A DNA stretch of 64,000 nucleotides from Telluria sp042683405 (GTDB lineage: Bacteria > Pseudomonadota > Gammaproteobacteria > Burkholderiales > Burkholderiaceae_D), in the NCBI RefSeq assembly GCF_042683405.1, contig NZ_JBHUJS010000003.1, positions 372,001-436,000 of the forward strand, read 5' to 3'. Below, one piece after another: positions 27,589 to 37,400 of this stretch. The notes under the pieces were generated by a model. That model ran no database searches and was not told the DNA's origin. It was given only the letters and a program-made list of their open reading frames with translations. Numbering within the stretch: position 1 is the stretch's first letter; each line of letters starts with the position of its first letter. Position numbers and translations under genes: made by a program.

Positions 27589-28436
27589 TGGACTTTCGCC
27601 CCATCCGCATCGATGCGGCCGCGATCGCGCAGTACTGCGGCCTGTTCCAGGCGTGCTTTCCGGGCACGAGGGTCTTCACGCCCGAATACGTGAGCTGGCT
27701 GTACGCCGCCAACCCGGACGGGCCGGCAGTCGGCTTCGACGCCTGGGAAGGCGATACGCTGGCCGCGCATTACGTGTGCGTTCCTGCGCTGGTCGAGATC
27801 GATGGCGTCCCGGTGCGCGTGCTGCTGTCGCTGAACACCGCAACCCACCCCGACTTCCAGGGCAAGGGCCTGTTTACCCGGCTGGCACAGATGACCTACG
27901 ACGCCGCCGCCGCCGAGGGCTTCGGCGGCGTGTACGGCGTGGCCAATGCCAACAGCACGCCCGGCTTCCTGCGCAAGCTCGGATTCACGCTGGTGCGGCC
28001 GCTGGAGGCGCGCATCGGCATCGGCGGCCTGTGGACGCGCGAGCGCGAGATCGAACCGTCGTTCCGCCGCACGTGGAGCGACGCGAGCCTGGCGTGGCGC
28101 TGCGCCAACCCGAACAACCGCGTGCGCGCGCAAGCGGCCGCAGACGGGCTGCGCATGTTCGCGCGCAGCGTGCATGCGGCACTGCCCGCGTACGCCGAGC
28201 TGCGCACGGGCGGCCTGCCTGTCCCGCACGGCATGGAGGCCGGCGCCGTTTCGCCAGTGCGCCTGTACCTGGGGCTGCAGCCGGACGAGCGCGCGCGCTA
28301 CTGGAACTATGTCAGCATCCCGCAGCGCCTGCGCCCTTCCCCGCTCAACTTGATCTTCCGCTCGCTCGGCCCGCGCACGCTGGCGCTGGACCCGAAGCGC
28401 ATCGAGTTTTCCTTCCTCGACTTCGATGCATACTGA
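27588..28436 (+). CDS. GNAT family N-acetyltransferase
   Basis: 282 residues. A GNAT fold with the acetyl-CoA loop in TATHPDFQGKGLFTRLAQM (Q-x-x-G-x-x-x type, about 85-103), then GVANANSTPGFLRKLGF, typical of the later strand. The C-terminal half is less conserved. It starts one base inside the GtrA stop and overlaps the deacetylase gene by 11 nt. With the PIG-L deacetylase downstream it may exchange acyl groups on an amino sugar of the exported glycan; the substrate is unknown. Confidence 0.82.
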   Translation: MDFRPIRIDAAAIAQYCGLFQACFPGTRVFTPEYVSWLYAANPDGPAVGFDAWEGDTLAAHYVCVPALVEIDGVPVRVLLSLNTATHPDFQGKGLFTRLAQMTYDAAAAEGFGGVYGVANANSTPGFLRKLGFTLVRPLEARIGIGGLWTREREIEPSFRRTWSDASLAWRCANPNNRVRAQAAADGLRMFARSVHAALPAYAELRTGGLPVPHGMEAGAVSPVRLYLGLQPDERARYWNYVSIPQRLRPSPLNLIFRSLGPRTLALDPKRIEFSFLDFDAY

Positions 28437-29217
28437 ACCGGCAGCACTGTTCCTGTTCGCGCACCAGGATGACGAATTCGGCGTATTCCACCGCATCGAG
28501 GAATGCGTGCGGCAGGGCCTGCGCGTGCATTGCGCGTACTTTACCGACGGCGCCACTGCGGCCGCCAGCGCGCAGCAGCGCAACGCCGAATCGCTGGCCG
28601 TGCTGCGCCAGCTCGGCGTGCGCGCCGGGGACGTGCGCTTCGCCGGCCAGGAACTGGGCATTGCCGACGCGCGCCTGCCCGAGCACCTGGTCGCCGCGCA
28701 TGCGTGGCTGCATGGCTGGCTGGACCAGTTTTCGCACATCGACAGCCTGCACGTCACGGCGTGGGAAGGCGGACACCATGACCACGACGCCCTGCATGCG
28801 CTGGCGGTGACCGTGGCGGAAGAACGCGGCCTGCTGCCGAAACTGCAGCAGTTCGCGCTGTACAACGCGCACGGCTGCCTCCACCCGTTCTTCAACGCGC
28901 TGAGCGCGCTGCCCGCGAACGGTCCGGTGCAGGCGCACCGCATCCCGCTGCGCGCGCGCCTGCGCTACCTGCGCCTGTGCGCCTCCTACCCCTCGCAGAA
29001 GACCACCTGGATCGGGCTGCTGCCCTTCGTCGCGCTGCGCTACCTGGTCCGCGGCACGCAGGACCTGCAACCCGTCTCCACGCATCGCCTCCACGAACAG
29101 CCGCATGCCGGCTCCCTGTATTACGAGCGCCGTGCCTTCTACACCTGGGCGCAGATGCAGGCGCGGCTGGCTGAACTCACCTCAAACAAGAACAATCCGA
29201 AAGCAAACCATGACTGA
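28426..29217 (+). CDS. PIG-L family deacetylase
   Basis: 263 residues. A zinc-dependent LmbE/PIG-L fold with the N-terminal metal motif LFLFAHQDDE and the second metal/catalytic segment WEGGHHDHDALH. Family members remove acetyl groups from N-acetylglucosamine-type residues. Its place between a GNAT enzyme and a GT-C-like protein suggests that an amino sugar in the surface glycan is deacetylated and perhaps re-acylated. Overlaps both neighbours (11 nt and 8 nt). Confidence 0.88.
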   Translation: MHTEPAALFLFAHQDDEFGVFHRIEECVRQGLRVHCAYFTDGATAAASAQQRNAESLAVLRQLGVRAGDVRFAGQELGIADARLPEHLVAAHAWLHGWLDQFSHIDSLHVTAWEGGHHDHDALHALAVTVAEERGLLPKLQQFALYNAHGCLHPFFNALSALPANGPVQAHRIPLRARLRYLRLCASYPSQKTTWIGLLPFVALRYLVRGTQDLQPVSTHRLHEQPHAGSLYYERRAFYTWAQMQARLAELTSNKNNPKANHD

Positions 29218-31363
29218 GCTACAGAACGACTTGCGCATCGCGCGGCGCGCGCCAGCTTTCCACTTCCCGTCCTGGAGCGGCGCGCTGGCGCGGCCGCGCG
29301 CCGCCACGCTGGTGCTGGCAGCGCTGATGGCCGTGGTGGCCGGCTGGCTGCTGTGCCGGAACCTCGGCCTGAACCCGGCCATCTTCGCCGACGAGTGGTA
29401 CTACAGCAAAATGGCCCGCCTGCAGCCGCTGGCAGACGCGATCGTGCCGTCCTACCTGTACCTGTGGGTATATGGGGCGAGCGAGGCGTGCGGACGCGGC
29501 TTCCTCGACTGCGTGCGCGTGGCGAACGTGCTGTTCTACGTCGGCGCCGCGCCATTCATCTACCTTACCGCGCGGCGCTACGCCGGGCGCGCCAGCTCTA
29601 TCATGGTGGCGCTGCTCGCCGCGATGGCGCCGGCGAATATCTATACCGCCTACTTCATGCCGGAGGCGCCGTACTACTTCGGCTTCGCGGTCCTGAGCTG
29701 GATGGCGCTGACGCGCGACCGCTGGCACTGGGCCGTACGCGCGCTCGCGGGCGGCGCCGTGCTGGGGCTGATGAGCCTCGTCAAGGTCCATGCCCTGTTC
29801 ATCCTGCCGTCCTTCTGCCTGTACGTGGCATATGTGGCCTGGGGTGCTGCGCCGCAGGGCCGCCGCATCGCCGCGGCACTGGCCGCGGCAGTCCTGGCCG
29901 CCGGTTCCACAGTCGCGCTCAAGTTCGGACTCGGCTACCTGCTGGCGGGCGACGCGGGCCTGAGCCTGTTCGGCCCGTTCTACTCCGTGACCGCCAACTC
30001 GAGCGTCAGCCAGTCGCCGCTGCGGCTGCTGCCGCCAGGCTTCATCAACGCGCGCGGGCACCTGATGGGCATCGCCCTGCTCGCCGCGTTGCCGCTTGCG
30101 ATCCTCGCGCACAACCTGGTCAGCCGCGCGGTGCGCGAACAGGCGGGCAAGGCGCGCACCGAACTGCACCTGTACACCCTCTTGATGCTGGGCGCCGGCG
30201 CCGGCATGACGATCGCGTTCACCGCCTCCATCGCCGGCTACGGTCCGCATGAAGTCCTGCGCGTGCACCTGCGCTACTACAACTTCGTCTTCCCGCTGCT
30301 GACCATGATCGCCGCGGCCGGCGTGGGCGCCTCGGTGGCTAACCTGCGCACCCGTTTCGCCTGGCCGATCGTCGTGCTGGTGTCGGCCGTGCTCCTGATC
30401 GCCGTTGTCAAACTGCCGACCTACCAGATCAATCCGGTCGACAGCCCGGAGCTGATGGCGATCCCGCTCGACACCTGGCTGGGACGCCTGGTGGTGGGCA
30501 TCGACATCCTGGTGCTGGTGCTGTGGGGGCTGCGCAGCAAACTGGCCGCGCCGCTGTTCCTGTTCATCGCGCTGCCGCTGATGGCCGCCGCGGGCACCAG
30601 GCTCACCACCGTCTACCTGTCGCACCTCGAGCAGCCGGGCCGCCCGCACGACCGCGCAGGCAGGTTCGCGCACGACTACGTGCCGGCGGCCGAGCGCAAA
30701 TACATCACCGTGGTCACCAACGACATCCAGCAGCTGATGCGGACCCAGTTCCACATCGACGACAAGGACACGGGCATGCTCGACCTCGCGCCGGGCACGC
30801 CGATCCAGCCCTACCAGATACCGGTGCGGCACAAGTGGCTGCTGGTGATCGGCAACCACCCGCTGCCGCCCGACATGGGGCTCAAGCCGGAGGTCGTGAC
30901 GCCTGAATACCAGCTGGTGCGCATCAGCAGCAACTACCAGCCGATCGGCTCGTCCACGATGTCCGAACCGTTCGGGACTGGCATCGTCGAGCGGGCGGAA
31001 GGCCTGTCGCATGCCGAGCCATGGGGGCGCTGGTCGGACTCCAAGCAGGTCGTGCTCCACTTCAAGCAGCCGCTGCCGAAATACCTGAACGTGGTCCTGA
31101 AGGCGCAAGCGTATGCGGACAACACCACCCTGCCCTTCGTCATGCAGGTAGGCGACCAGTCCAGCGAATTCCGGCTTGCCGGGCCGCCGCAGGAAGTGCG
31201 CCTGCCGTTCGTGACCGACGGGACCCAGCGTTCGCTGACGATCACCGTCCCGCGGCCGATCGCCCCGAGTTCGATCGGACCGCCGGGCGACAACCGCACG
31301 CTGGGCATCGGCCTGATCGACGTCGCCATCGGCACCTACCAGCCCGACGCTCCCGCCAAATAG
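29210..31363 (+). CDS. GT-C-like multi-spanning membrane protein
   Basis: 717 residues from ATG 29210, overlapping the deacetylase stop by 8 nt. About ten membrane helices (residues 28-480) with an acidic first-loop motif FADEWYYSKMARL, like the D/E motif of GT-C glycosyltransferases that use polyprenyl-linked donors, and a C-terminal periplasmic beta-rich domain of about 220 residues. It probably transfers the sugar supplied by the GT2/GtrA pair. Assignment rests on topology and motif, not on a named family. Last gene of the glycan operon. Confidence 0.72.
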   Translation: MTELQNDLRIARRAPAFHFPSWSGALARPRAATLVLAALMAVVAGWLLCRNLGLNPAIFADEWYYSKMARLQPLADAIVPSYLYLWVYGASEACGRGFLDCVRVANVLFYVGAAPFIYLTARRYAGRASSIMVALLAAMAPANIYTAYFMPEAPYYFGFAVLSWMALTRDRWHWAVRALAGGAVLGLMSLVKVHALFILPSFCLYVAYVAWGAAPQGRRIAAALAAAVLAAGSTVALKFGLGYLLAGDAGLSLFGPFYSVTANSSVSQSPLRLLPPGFINARGHLMGIALLAALPLAILAHNLVSRAVREQAGKARTELHLYTLLMLGAGAGMTIAFTASIAGYGPHEVLRVHLRYYNFVFPLLTMIAAAGVGASVANLRTRFAWPIVVLVSAVLLIAVVKLPTYQINPVDSPELMAIPLDTWLGRLVVGIDILVLVLWGLRSKLAAPLFLFIALPLMAAAGTRLTTVYLSHLEQPGRPHDRAGRFAHDYVPAAERKYITVVTNDIQQLMRTQFHIDDKDTGMLDLAPGTPIQPYQIPVRHKWLLVIGNHPLPPDMGLKPEVVTPEYQLVRISSNYQPIGSSTMSEPFGTGIVERAEGLSHAEPWGRWSDSKQVVLHFKQPLPKYLNVVLKAQAYADNTTLPFVMQVGDQSSEFRLAGPPQEVRLPFVTDGTQRSLTITVPRPIAPSSIGPPGDNRTLGIGLIDVAIGTYQPDAPAK

Positions 31364-31380
31364 CCTTGCCTAACCGCAAA

Positions 31381-31550
31381 CACTAGGGTGCCTGACCCCG
31401 GTATCAGTATCACAAACTGCTACCGGGGTCAGGCACCAGGGGTGGGACATGAAAAAAGGACGAAGCCAGTATCGCTTAGCGATACTAGTTTCGTCCTTTT
31501 TGGCAATGCGGAAGTAGCGGGAAACGCTACCGGGGTCAGGCACCCTAGTG
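31381..31550. repeat. Nested inverted repeats flanking the convergent intergenic region
   Basis: A 23-bp arm at 31381-31403 is a perfect inverted copy of 31528-31550, and 17 bp of the same sequence also occur inverted at 31421-31437. The core GGTGCCTGACCCCGGTA is a REP-like motif. The set encloses the terminator hairpin at 31453-31501. A partial further copy (GGGCACCCTAGTGTTGGGGC) follows to about 31572. Confidence 0.8.
31453..31501. terminator. Terminator between convergent glycan operon and rhlE
   Basis: Two-part hairpin: outer stem aaaaaggacgaa / ttcgtccttttt and inner stem agtatcgc / gcgatact with a TTA loop. Runs of A and T at the ends allow use from both sides. Confidence 0.82.
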
Positions 31551-31589
31551 TCGGGCACCCTAGTGTTGGGGCCTGGCTAGGGGCGGCGC

Positions 31590-33047
31590 TTATTGCTTGG
31601 GGAGGCCGCCGAGCAGGGCGGCGATCTTTTGCTTGGGCTTGCCGACGCGCGCTGGCGCCGCTTCGCGCGGGGCGGCGGCGACGCTCGGTTCGTATGGCTT
31701 GAGGAACCACGGGTCGACCTTGTCGCGGCGAGGGCTGGAGCCGGACGGACGCGTGCTGCGTTCGTCGCTGCGCGCGCGGCGCTCGGGGGCCGGACGCTCG
31801 CTGCTCCCATAGCGCTCGCTGCTGCCATAGCGCTCGCTGCGCTCGGGGGCGCGCGATCGCGAAGGACGCACGAAGCCGGGCAGTTCGCCGCGGGTGATGG
31901 TCTGCTTGATCAGTTTTTCGATGTCGGCCAGCAGGCGTTCGTCCTTTTCCGTGTACACGGACAGGGCGTCGCCGGAGGCGCCGGCACGGCCGGTACGGCC
32001 AATGCGGTGGACGTAGTCCTCGGCGTTGTACGGCAGGTCGAAGTTGATGACGCACGGGAGGTCGGAGATGTCGAGGCCGCGCGCGGCCACGTCGGTCGCG
32101 ACCAGCACTTCGATGTCGCCCTTCTTGAAGGCGTCCAGCGCAGCCATGCGTTCCTGCTGGGTCTTGTCGCCGTGGATGGCGGAGGCCTTGATGCCGCTCT
32201 GCTCGAGGTGGCGCGACAGGCGCGAGGCGCCGATCTTGGTGTTCGAAAAGACGATCACCTGTTTCAGGTCGCGCGAGCGGATCAGGTGTTCGACGACGTC
32301 GCGCTTGGCTTCTTCTTCCACTTTGTAGACGACCTGGGTCACTTTGTCGGCGGTGGCGTTGCTGCGCGCGACTTCGATGGTGACCGGGTTGTCGAGGAAG
32401 GTGTTGGCCAGCTTTTTGATCTCGGGCGAGAAGGTGGCCGAGAACATGAGGTTCTGGCGCTTCTTCGGCAGCAGGTTGATGATGCGCTGCAGGTCCGGCA
32501 GGAAGCCCATGTCGAGCATGCGGTCGGCTTCGTCCATCACGAGCATCTGCACCTGGCCCAGGTTGACGTTCTTCTGTTCGACGTGGTCGAGCAGGCGTCC
32601 CGGGGTGGCGATGACGATTTCCACGCCGTTGCGCAGGATCGCGGTCTGCGGCTTCATGTCCATGCCGCCGAAGACGACGGTGGAACGCAGCGGGGTGTAG
32701 CGCGAGTAGGCGGCGACGTTTTCTGCCACCTGCACGGCCAGTTCGCGCGTGGGCACGAGCACCAGCGCGCGCACCGGATGGCGCGCGGGCGACATGCTCG
32801 GGTTGGCGTGCGCCAGCAGCATCTGGATGATCGGAAGCGAGAAGCCGGCGGTCTTGCCGGTGCCGGTCTGGGCGGCGCCCATGACGTCGCGGCCCCGCAG
32901 TACGACGGGAATCGCTTCGGCCTGGATCGGGGTCGGGTGTTCGTAGCCCTGGTCGGCCAGCGCACGCTGGATTTCGGCGGACAGGCCGAAGTCGGAGAAG
33001 CGGATGCCCTGGACTGGCTCTGGAACGGCAATCGGTGTTTCTGACAT
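31590..33047 (-). CDS. rhlE: DEAD-box ATP-dependent RNA helicase RhlE
   Basis: 485 residues from ATG 33047 (MSETPIAV; the frame is open further upstream but that part does not look like protein). Helicase motifs in order: GYEHPTPIQ (Q motif), AQTGTGKT (I), PTRELAVQV (Ia), TPGRLLDH, VMDEADRMLDMGF (II), FSATFS (III), TDVAARGLDI (V) and HRIGRTGRAG (VI). The C-terminal tail is basic and Arg/Ser-rich with YGSSER repeats, then a short end with KQKIAALLGGLPKQ. Unwinds RNA; likely ribosome assembly or cold adaptation, as known for RhlE. Confidence 0.92.
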   Translation of the reverse strand: MSETPIAVPEPVQGIRFSDFGLSAEIQRALADQGYEHPTPIQAEAIPVVLRGRDVMGAAQTGTGKTAGFSLPIIQMLLAHANPSMSPARHPVRALVLVPTRELAVQVAENVAAYSRYTPLRSTVVFGGMDMKPQTAILRNGVEIVIATPGRLLDHVEQKNVNLGQVQMLVMDEADRMLDMGFLPDLQRIINLLPKKRQNLMFSATFSPEIKKLANTFLDNPVTIEVARSNATADKVTQVVYKVEEEAKRDVVEHLIRSRDLKQVIVFSNTKIGASRLSRHLEQSGIKASAIHGDKTQQERMAALDAFKKGDIEVLVATDVAARGLDISDLPCVINFDLPYNAEDYVHRIGRTGRAGASGDALSVYTEKDERLLADIEKLIKQTITRGELPGFVRPSRSRAPERSERYGSSERYGSSERPAPERRARSDERSTRPSGSSPRRDKVDPWFLKPYEPSVAAAPREAAPARVGKPKQKIAALLGGLPKQ

Positions 33048-33233
33048 AGTTTTCGGTGGCCCGGCGCGGAGAGCGCACTGCAGGCCGCATGCTTTCTTAA
33101 TCTGGGTAGCCCTAGAGGATACCTCAAATCCTGTCAACCGTGCAGGAAGCGCCAGCGCAACAATGCGATTGCCCGGCGAAATGGCGCGATAAGTGGTTTA
33201 CACTTGCTTGTTTCCTATCAGAAAAACAATACG

Positions 33234-34343
33234 ATGAGAATTCCTGTTCCGCGCACGCTCGCCAGCGCGATCGATTCGCACGATAACGGTTTCAACGCCG
33301 TGCGCCTGGTGTGCGCGCTGATGGTGGTGGCCTACCACGCCTGGCAGATGAATCCCGTGTTCTCGCGCACCGATCCGCTCACCCGCCTGATGGCGCCGGC
33401 GATGGACACGGGCACGCTGGCGGTCGGTGTGTTCTTCATCATCAGCGGGCTGTTCGTAACCCAGAGCTGGATGCGCGATCCGCAGCCGCTGCGCTTTGCC
33501 GCACGCCGCATCGCCCGCATCGTGCCGGGGCTGTTCGTGTGCCTGCTGGTGACGACCGTGCTGGCGGTGGTGTTCTTCTCCGATACCGGCGCGGCCGGCC
33601 TGGCCTCGGGCGCGCCGTGGCGCTATATCTTCGGCAGCTCGGTGCTGCACCTCCTGCAGTACAACATCCCGCCGGAGGAGCTGCGCATCGCCGGGGTGCT
33701 GGGCGGGATCGACCTGAACGGTCCTCTGTGGACGCTGTACTGGGAGGGCCGGATGTACGTGATGGTGGCGCTGATCGGCCTGGCGGCGGTGCTGCCGATG
33801 CGCGTGTGGATGCGCAATGCCGCGATCTTCCTGCTGCTGGCGGCGCACCTGTTCCCGTCGGTGCTGTCGGGCTATGTGTGGGAAGTGCGCATGTGGTCCC
33901 TGTTCCTGTTCGGGATGCTGCTGCAGACGGTGGCGGCGCACGCGCGCATCGGCCCCGTCCACGTGTTGTGCGCGCTGGCGCTGCTGCTGCTGAACTGGAC
34001 GCGCAACGCCTCGCTGACCGACAGCCCGCTCACTTTCTTCGGCGTGATGCTGGTGGCGGGCGCCGCGGCGCTGTGGATCGGCAGCGCACGCACGCGCGCC
34101 CTGCAGCACTTCCGCACCCACGATTACTCGTTCGGCATCTATATCTGGCACTGGCCGGTGCTGCTGATGCTGCGCGCGGTCCTGCCTCCGCTGGACGCGC
34201 TGCCGCTGTTTGCGGTGAGCCTCGCGGTCATCGTGCCGGTGGCGATGCTGAGCTGGCACTTCGTCGAGGCGCCGGCCATCCGCACCGTGCGGCGCCTGAT
34301 GCGGGAGCGGGCCAACGACAGGGCCGCGGCGCCGTCGAATTAA
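33234..34343 (+). CDS. Acyltransferase family 3 (OafA/YrhL-like) membrane protein
   Basis: 369 residues from ATG 33234. About ten membrane helices; the N-terminal signature FNAVRLVCALMVVAYHAWQ carries the conserved R-x10-H of membrane O-acyltransferases, and FFIISGLFVTQSW and YSFGIYIWHWPVLLML are typical. It would move an acyl group, often acetyl, onto a sugar of LPS or another glycan. It stands alone between convergent or divergent neighbours, so its substrate could be the glycan made upstream. Confidence 0.88.
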   Translation: MRIPVPRTLASAIDSHDNGFNAVRLVCALMVVAYHAWQMNPVFSRTDPLTRLMAPAMDTGTLAVGVFFIISGLFVTQSWMRDPQPLRFAARRIARIVPGLFVCLLVTTVLAVVFFSDTGAAGLASGAPWRYIFGSSVLHLLQYNIPPEELRIAGVLGGIDLNGPLWTLYWEGRMYVMVALIGLAAVLPMRVWMRNAAIFLLLAAHLFPSVLSGYVWEVRMWSLFLFGMLLQTVAAHARIGPVHVLCALALLLLNWTRNASLTDSPLTFFGVMLVAGAAALWIGSARTRALQHFRTHDYSFGIYIWHWPVLLMLRAVLPPLDALPLFAVSLAVIVPVAMLSWHFVEAPAIRTVRRLMRERANDRAAAPSN

Positions 34344-34393
34344 TAACGACAGCATCCCGCGACGAGGGTGCGCCATGCCCTGAGGAAACACTG

Positions 34394-34399
34394 TATAAT
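34394..34399 (+). promoter_or_regulatory. Probable -10 box of the sensor diguanylate cyclase gene
   Basis: TATAAT 39 bp upstream of the ATG at 34438, in an AT-rich patch after the acyltransferase stop. No good -35 is seen. Confidence 0.5.
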
Positions 34400-34437
34400 T
34401 TTCCTTGCGTCAACTTTATTGCAAGATTAGCAACGAC

Positions 34438-37400
34438 ATGCAACCGCCCCTTCGCGCACCGTCCAGCCCCGCCCGGGCATTCTGGCGCGCCGTGGCATCG
34501 CTGCTGCTCGTGTTCACCTGCCTGTCCGCCAGCGCGGCGGCGCCGTCCCAGCTGCGCTTCCAGCGGCTCGGCGGCGTTGGCATGGCAGACCTGTCGATCC
34601 TCTCCCTGGTGCAGGACCGCCTGGGATTCACGTGGATCGGCACCGCCTCCGGCCTGTACCGCTACGACGGCTACGAGGCGGTCCGCTACGGCAACCAGCC
34701 GAAGAATCCGCGCAGCCTCCCGCACGACCGCGTCACCGACATCCTGGAAGACCGCCAGGGCCGCATCTGGGTGGGCACCAACGAAGGGCTGGCGCGCTTC
34801 GACCCGCACACCGACGACTTCACGCGCTTCGCGCCGAAGAACCCCGCGCACACGCAGCTGATCGTCAAGCAGATCCTCTCCGACGGCGCCGACGGCCTGT
34901 GGATCGCGACCTGGGGCGGGGTGCAGCATGTCGATACCCTCACCGGACAGTTCACCGTCCACGCGCATGATCCGTCCGACCCGCACAGCCTCGCCTCCAA
35001 CGATGTCAATGCGCTGGTGCGCGACGAGGTGGGCGGGCTGTGGGCCGCGACCTGGCCGGGCGGACTCGATTACCTCCCGCCGGGCAGCAGCAAGTTCCGC
35101 CACTACCGCATCGATACCGCGGAGCGGCCCGACAGCAAGCTGAATATCGCGCGCGCCCTGCACATCGATGGCGACAAGAACCTGTGGATCGGCACCGAGA
35201 AAGGCGTCGTGTTCCTGAAGGCGGGAGCGCCATGGGGCGAACGCGTCGGCCTGGTGACGCCGCCAAGCCGCATCAACCGCTTCTTCAGCGATAGCAGCGG
35301 CAGCGTCTGGGCGGGCACGCTGACGGCCGGCCTGCTGCGCTGGGAGCGCGGTTCGGACACGGCCCAGCGCTACCGTCACCGCGCCTACGATCCGTACAGC
35401 CTTCCGGCCGACGACGTGCGCGCGATCATGCAGGACCGCGGCGGCATGCTGTGGGTCGGCACCTACACCGACGGCATCGGCCTGGTCAACCGCAACAGCA
35501 CCGGCTTCCGGCGCTTCGTGGCGCACGATGCGCAGCACGGCCGCGACCTGCCGGGCAGCGCCTTGCAGGCCATCGCCGGGGCCCCCGACGGGCGCCTGTG
35601 GCTCGCCACCAACCGCGGCTTCTCGCTGTTCAATCCCGCCAGCGGCGAAGTCGAGCGCATTTACCAGGCGCGCGCGGGCCAGCCCGGCGCGCTGTCCAAC
35701 GATATCGTCTACAGCCTGTACCAGCAGCCCGGCGGGCCGCTGTGGGTCGGCACGTCGGCGGGGCTGAACCGCCTCGATCCGGCCACCGGCCAGTTCAGCG
35801 TGATGCGCTTCGACCACATCATGGCGGGCTTCATCAATACCATCGCGCCATCGGCCGACGGCACGCTGTGGCTGGGCACCGGCGCGCAGGTCATCCGCTT
35901 CAACCCCGCCAGCGGCGCCTGGAAGACCTATCCGAGCCAGGCCGGCGTTCCCGGGACTCGCGCGGTCACGGGCACCACCGTGATCGTGGAGGACCGGCGC
36001 GGCCGCGTGTGGATGGGGTCGGGCTGGAACGGCGGCGGACTCGATATGCTCGACCCGGCCACCGGTAAGTTCCGCAATTTCCGCCATGTGCCGGGCGATG
36101 TTTCCTCGCTCAGCCACGACAACGTGTTTGCGCTGCACGAGGACGCCCAGGGCCGCATGTGGGTCAGCACGGCCAAGGGCCTGCACGAAATCGTCAGCGG
36201 CCCATCCGGAGCCATCCGCTTCCGCAGCTATCCGATCGATACCGGCGCCGATGCGCTGACGCCGCACTCGATCCTGCACGACGAGTCGGGCAAGCTGTGG
36301 ATCGGCACCGTGCCCGGCCTGATCCGTCTCGATCCAGAGTCCGGCCGGTATGACCGCTATACCGCCACCGACGGGCTGACCGCCGGCTTCGGGCTAGGTG
36401 CGGCGTGGCGCGCGGCGGATGGCATCCTGTACTTCGGCGGCACCAAGGGCCTGACCGGCGTGGAGCCGGCCAGGGTGCGCGCCGTGTCGGTCGCGCCGCA
36501 GGTGGCGATCACCGATATCAGCGTGCTGAACCAGTCGCTCACGACCAGGCGCGGCGGCAGTGTCCTGGAGGGCAGCGTCAACGCCCCGCGTTCGCTCACG
36601 CTGACTGCGCAGGACCTGGTGTTCTCGGTCGAATTCTCCGCCCTGCACTACACCAATCCGCTGGCCAATACCTATGCCTACCGGCTGGTCGGCTTCGACA
36701 GCGACTGGGTGTACACCGGCGCGGAGCACCGGCTCGCCACCTATACCAACCTCAATCCAGGCCGCTATCGCTTTGAAGTGAAGGCCGCGAATGACCGCGG
36801 CGTCTGGAGCGCGCGCGCCGCGTCCTTCGACGTGGTGATCCTGCCGCCGTTCTGGGCGACCTGGTGGTTCCGCGCGGTGGCAGGCTTCGGCACGTTCGCG
36901 CTGCTGGCAAGCGTGTACGGACTGCGCGTGCGCAGCCTGAAGCGGCAGCAGGCGCGCCTGCGCGACCTGGTCGCAGAACGCACCCGCGAGCTCGAACTGA
37001 CGAATGCGAAGCTGGAAGAGCTGACCACCACCGATGCGCTGACCGGCGTGACCAACCGCCGCGGCTTCGACCATGCACTGCAGCGCGAATGGCGGCGCGC
37101 GACGCGCACCAGCGGCAAGGTCGCGCTGGCAATGCTGGACGTGGACCATTTCAAGAGCTACAACGACCGCTATGGCCACCAGGCCGGGGACCAGGCGCTA
37201 AAGGCCGTGGCGGCGGTGATTTCAGCGCATGCGCGCCGCACCACCGACCTGGTGGCGCGTTACGGCGGCGAAGAGTTTGCGCTGCTGGCGCCGTCCGCCA
37301 ACCTGGTGCAGGTCATGAAGATGGCGAACGATATCTGCGCCGCGCTGCGCGAGCTGGCGCTGCCGCATGGCGGTTCGCCGGAAGGCATCATCACGGTCAG

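Noticed and set aside
31381..31550. Inverted repeats considered as the ends of an insertion sequence
   Set aside because: There is no transposase gene between them and the interior is only a terminator hairpin.
34228..36279. A 680-codon minus-strand frame opposite the propeller sensor
   Set aside because: Mirror of the repetitive propeller codons; no ribosome binding site or domain.
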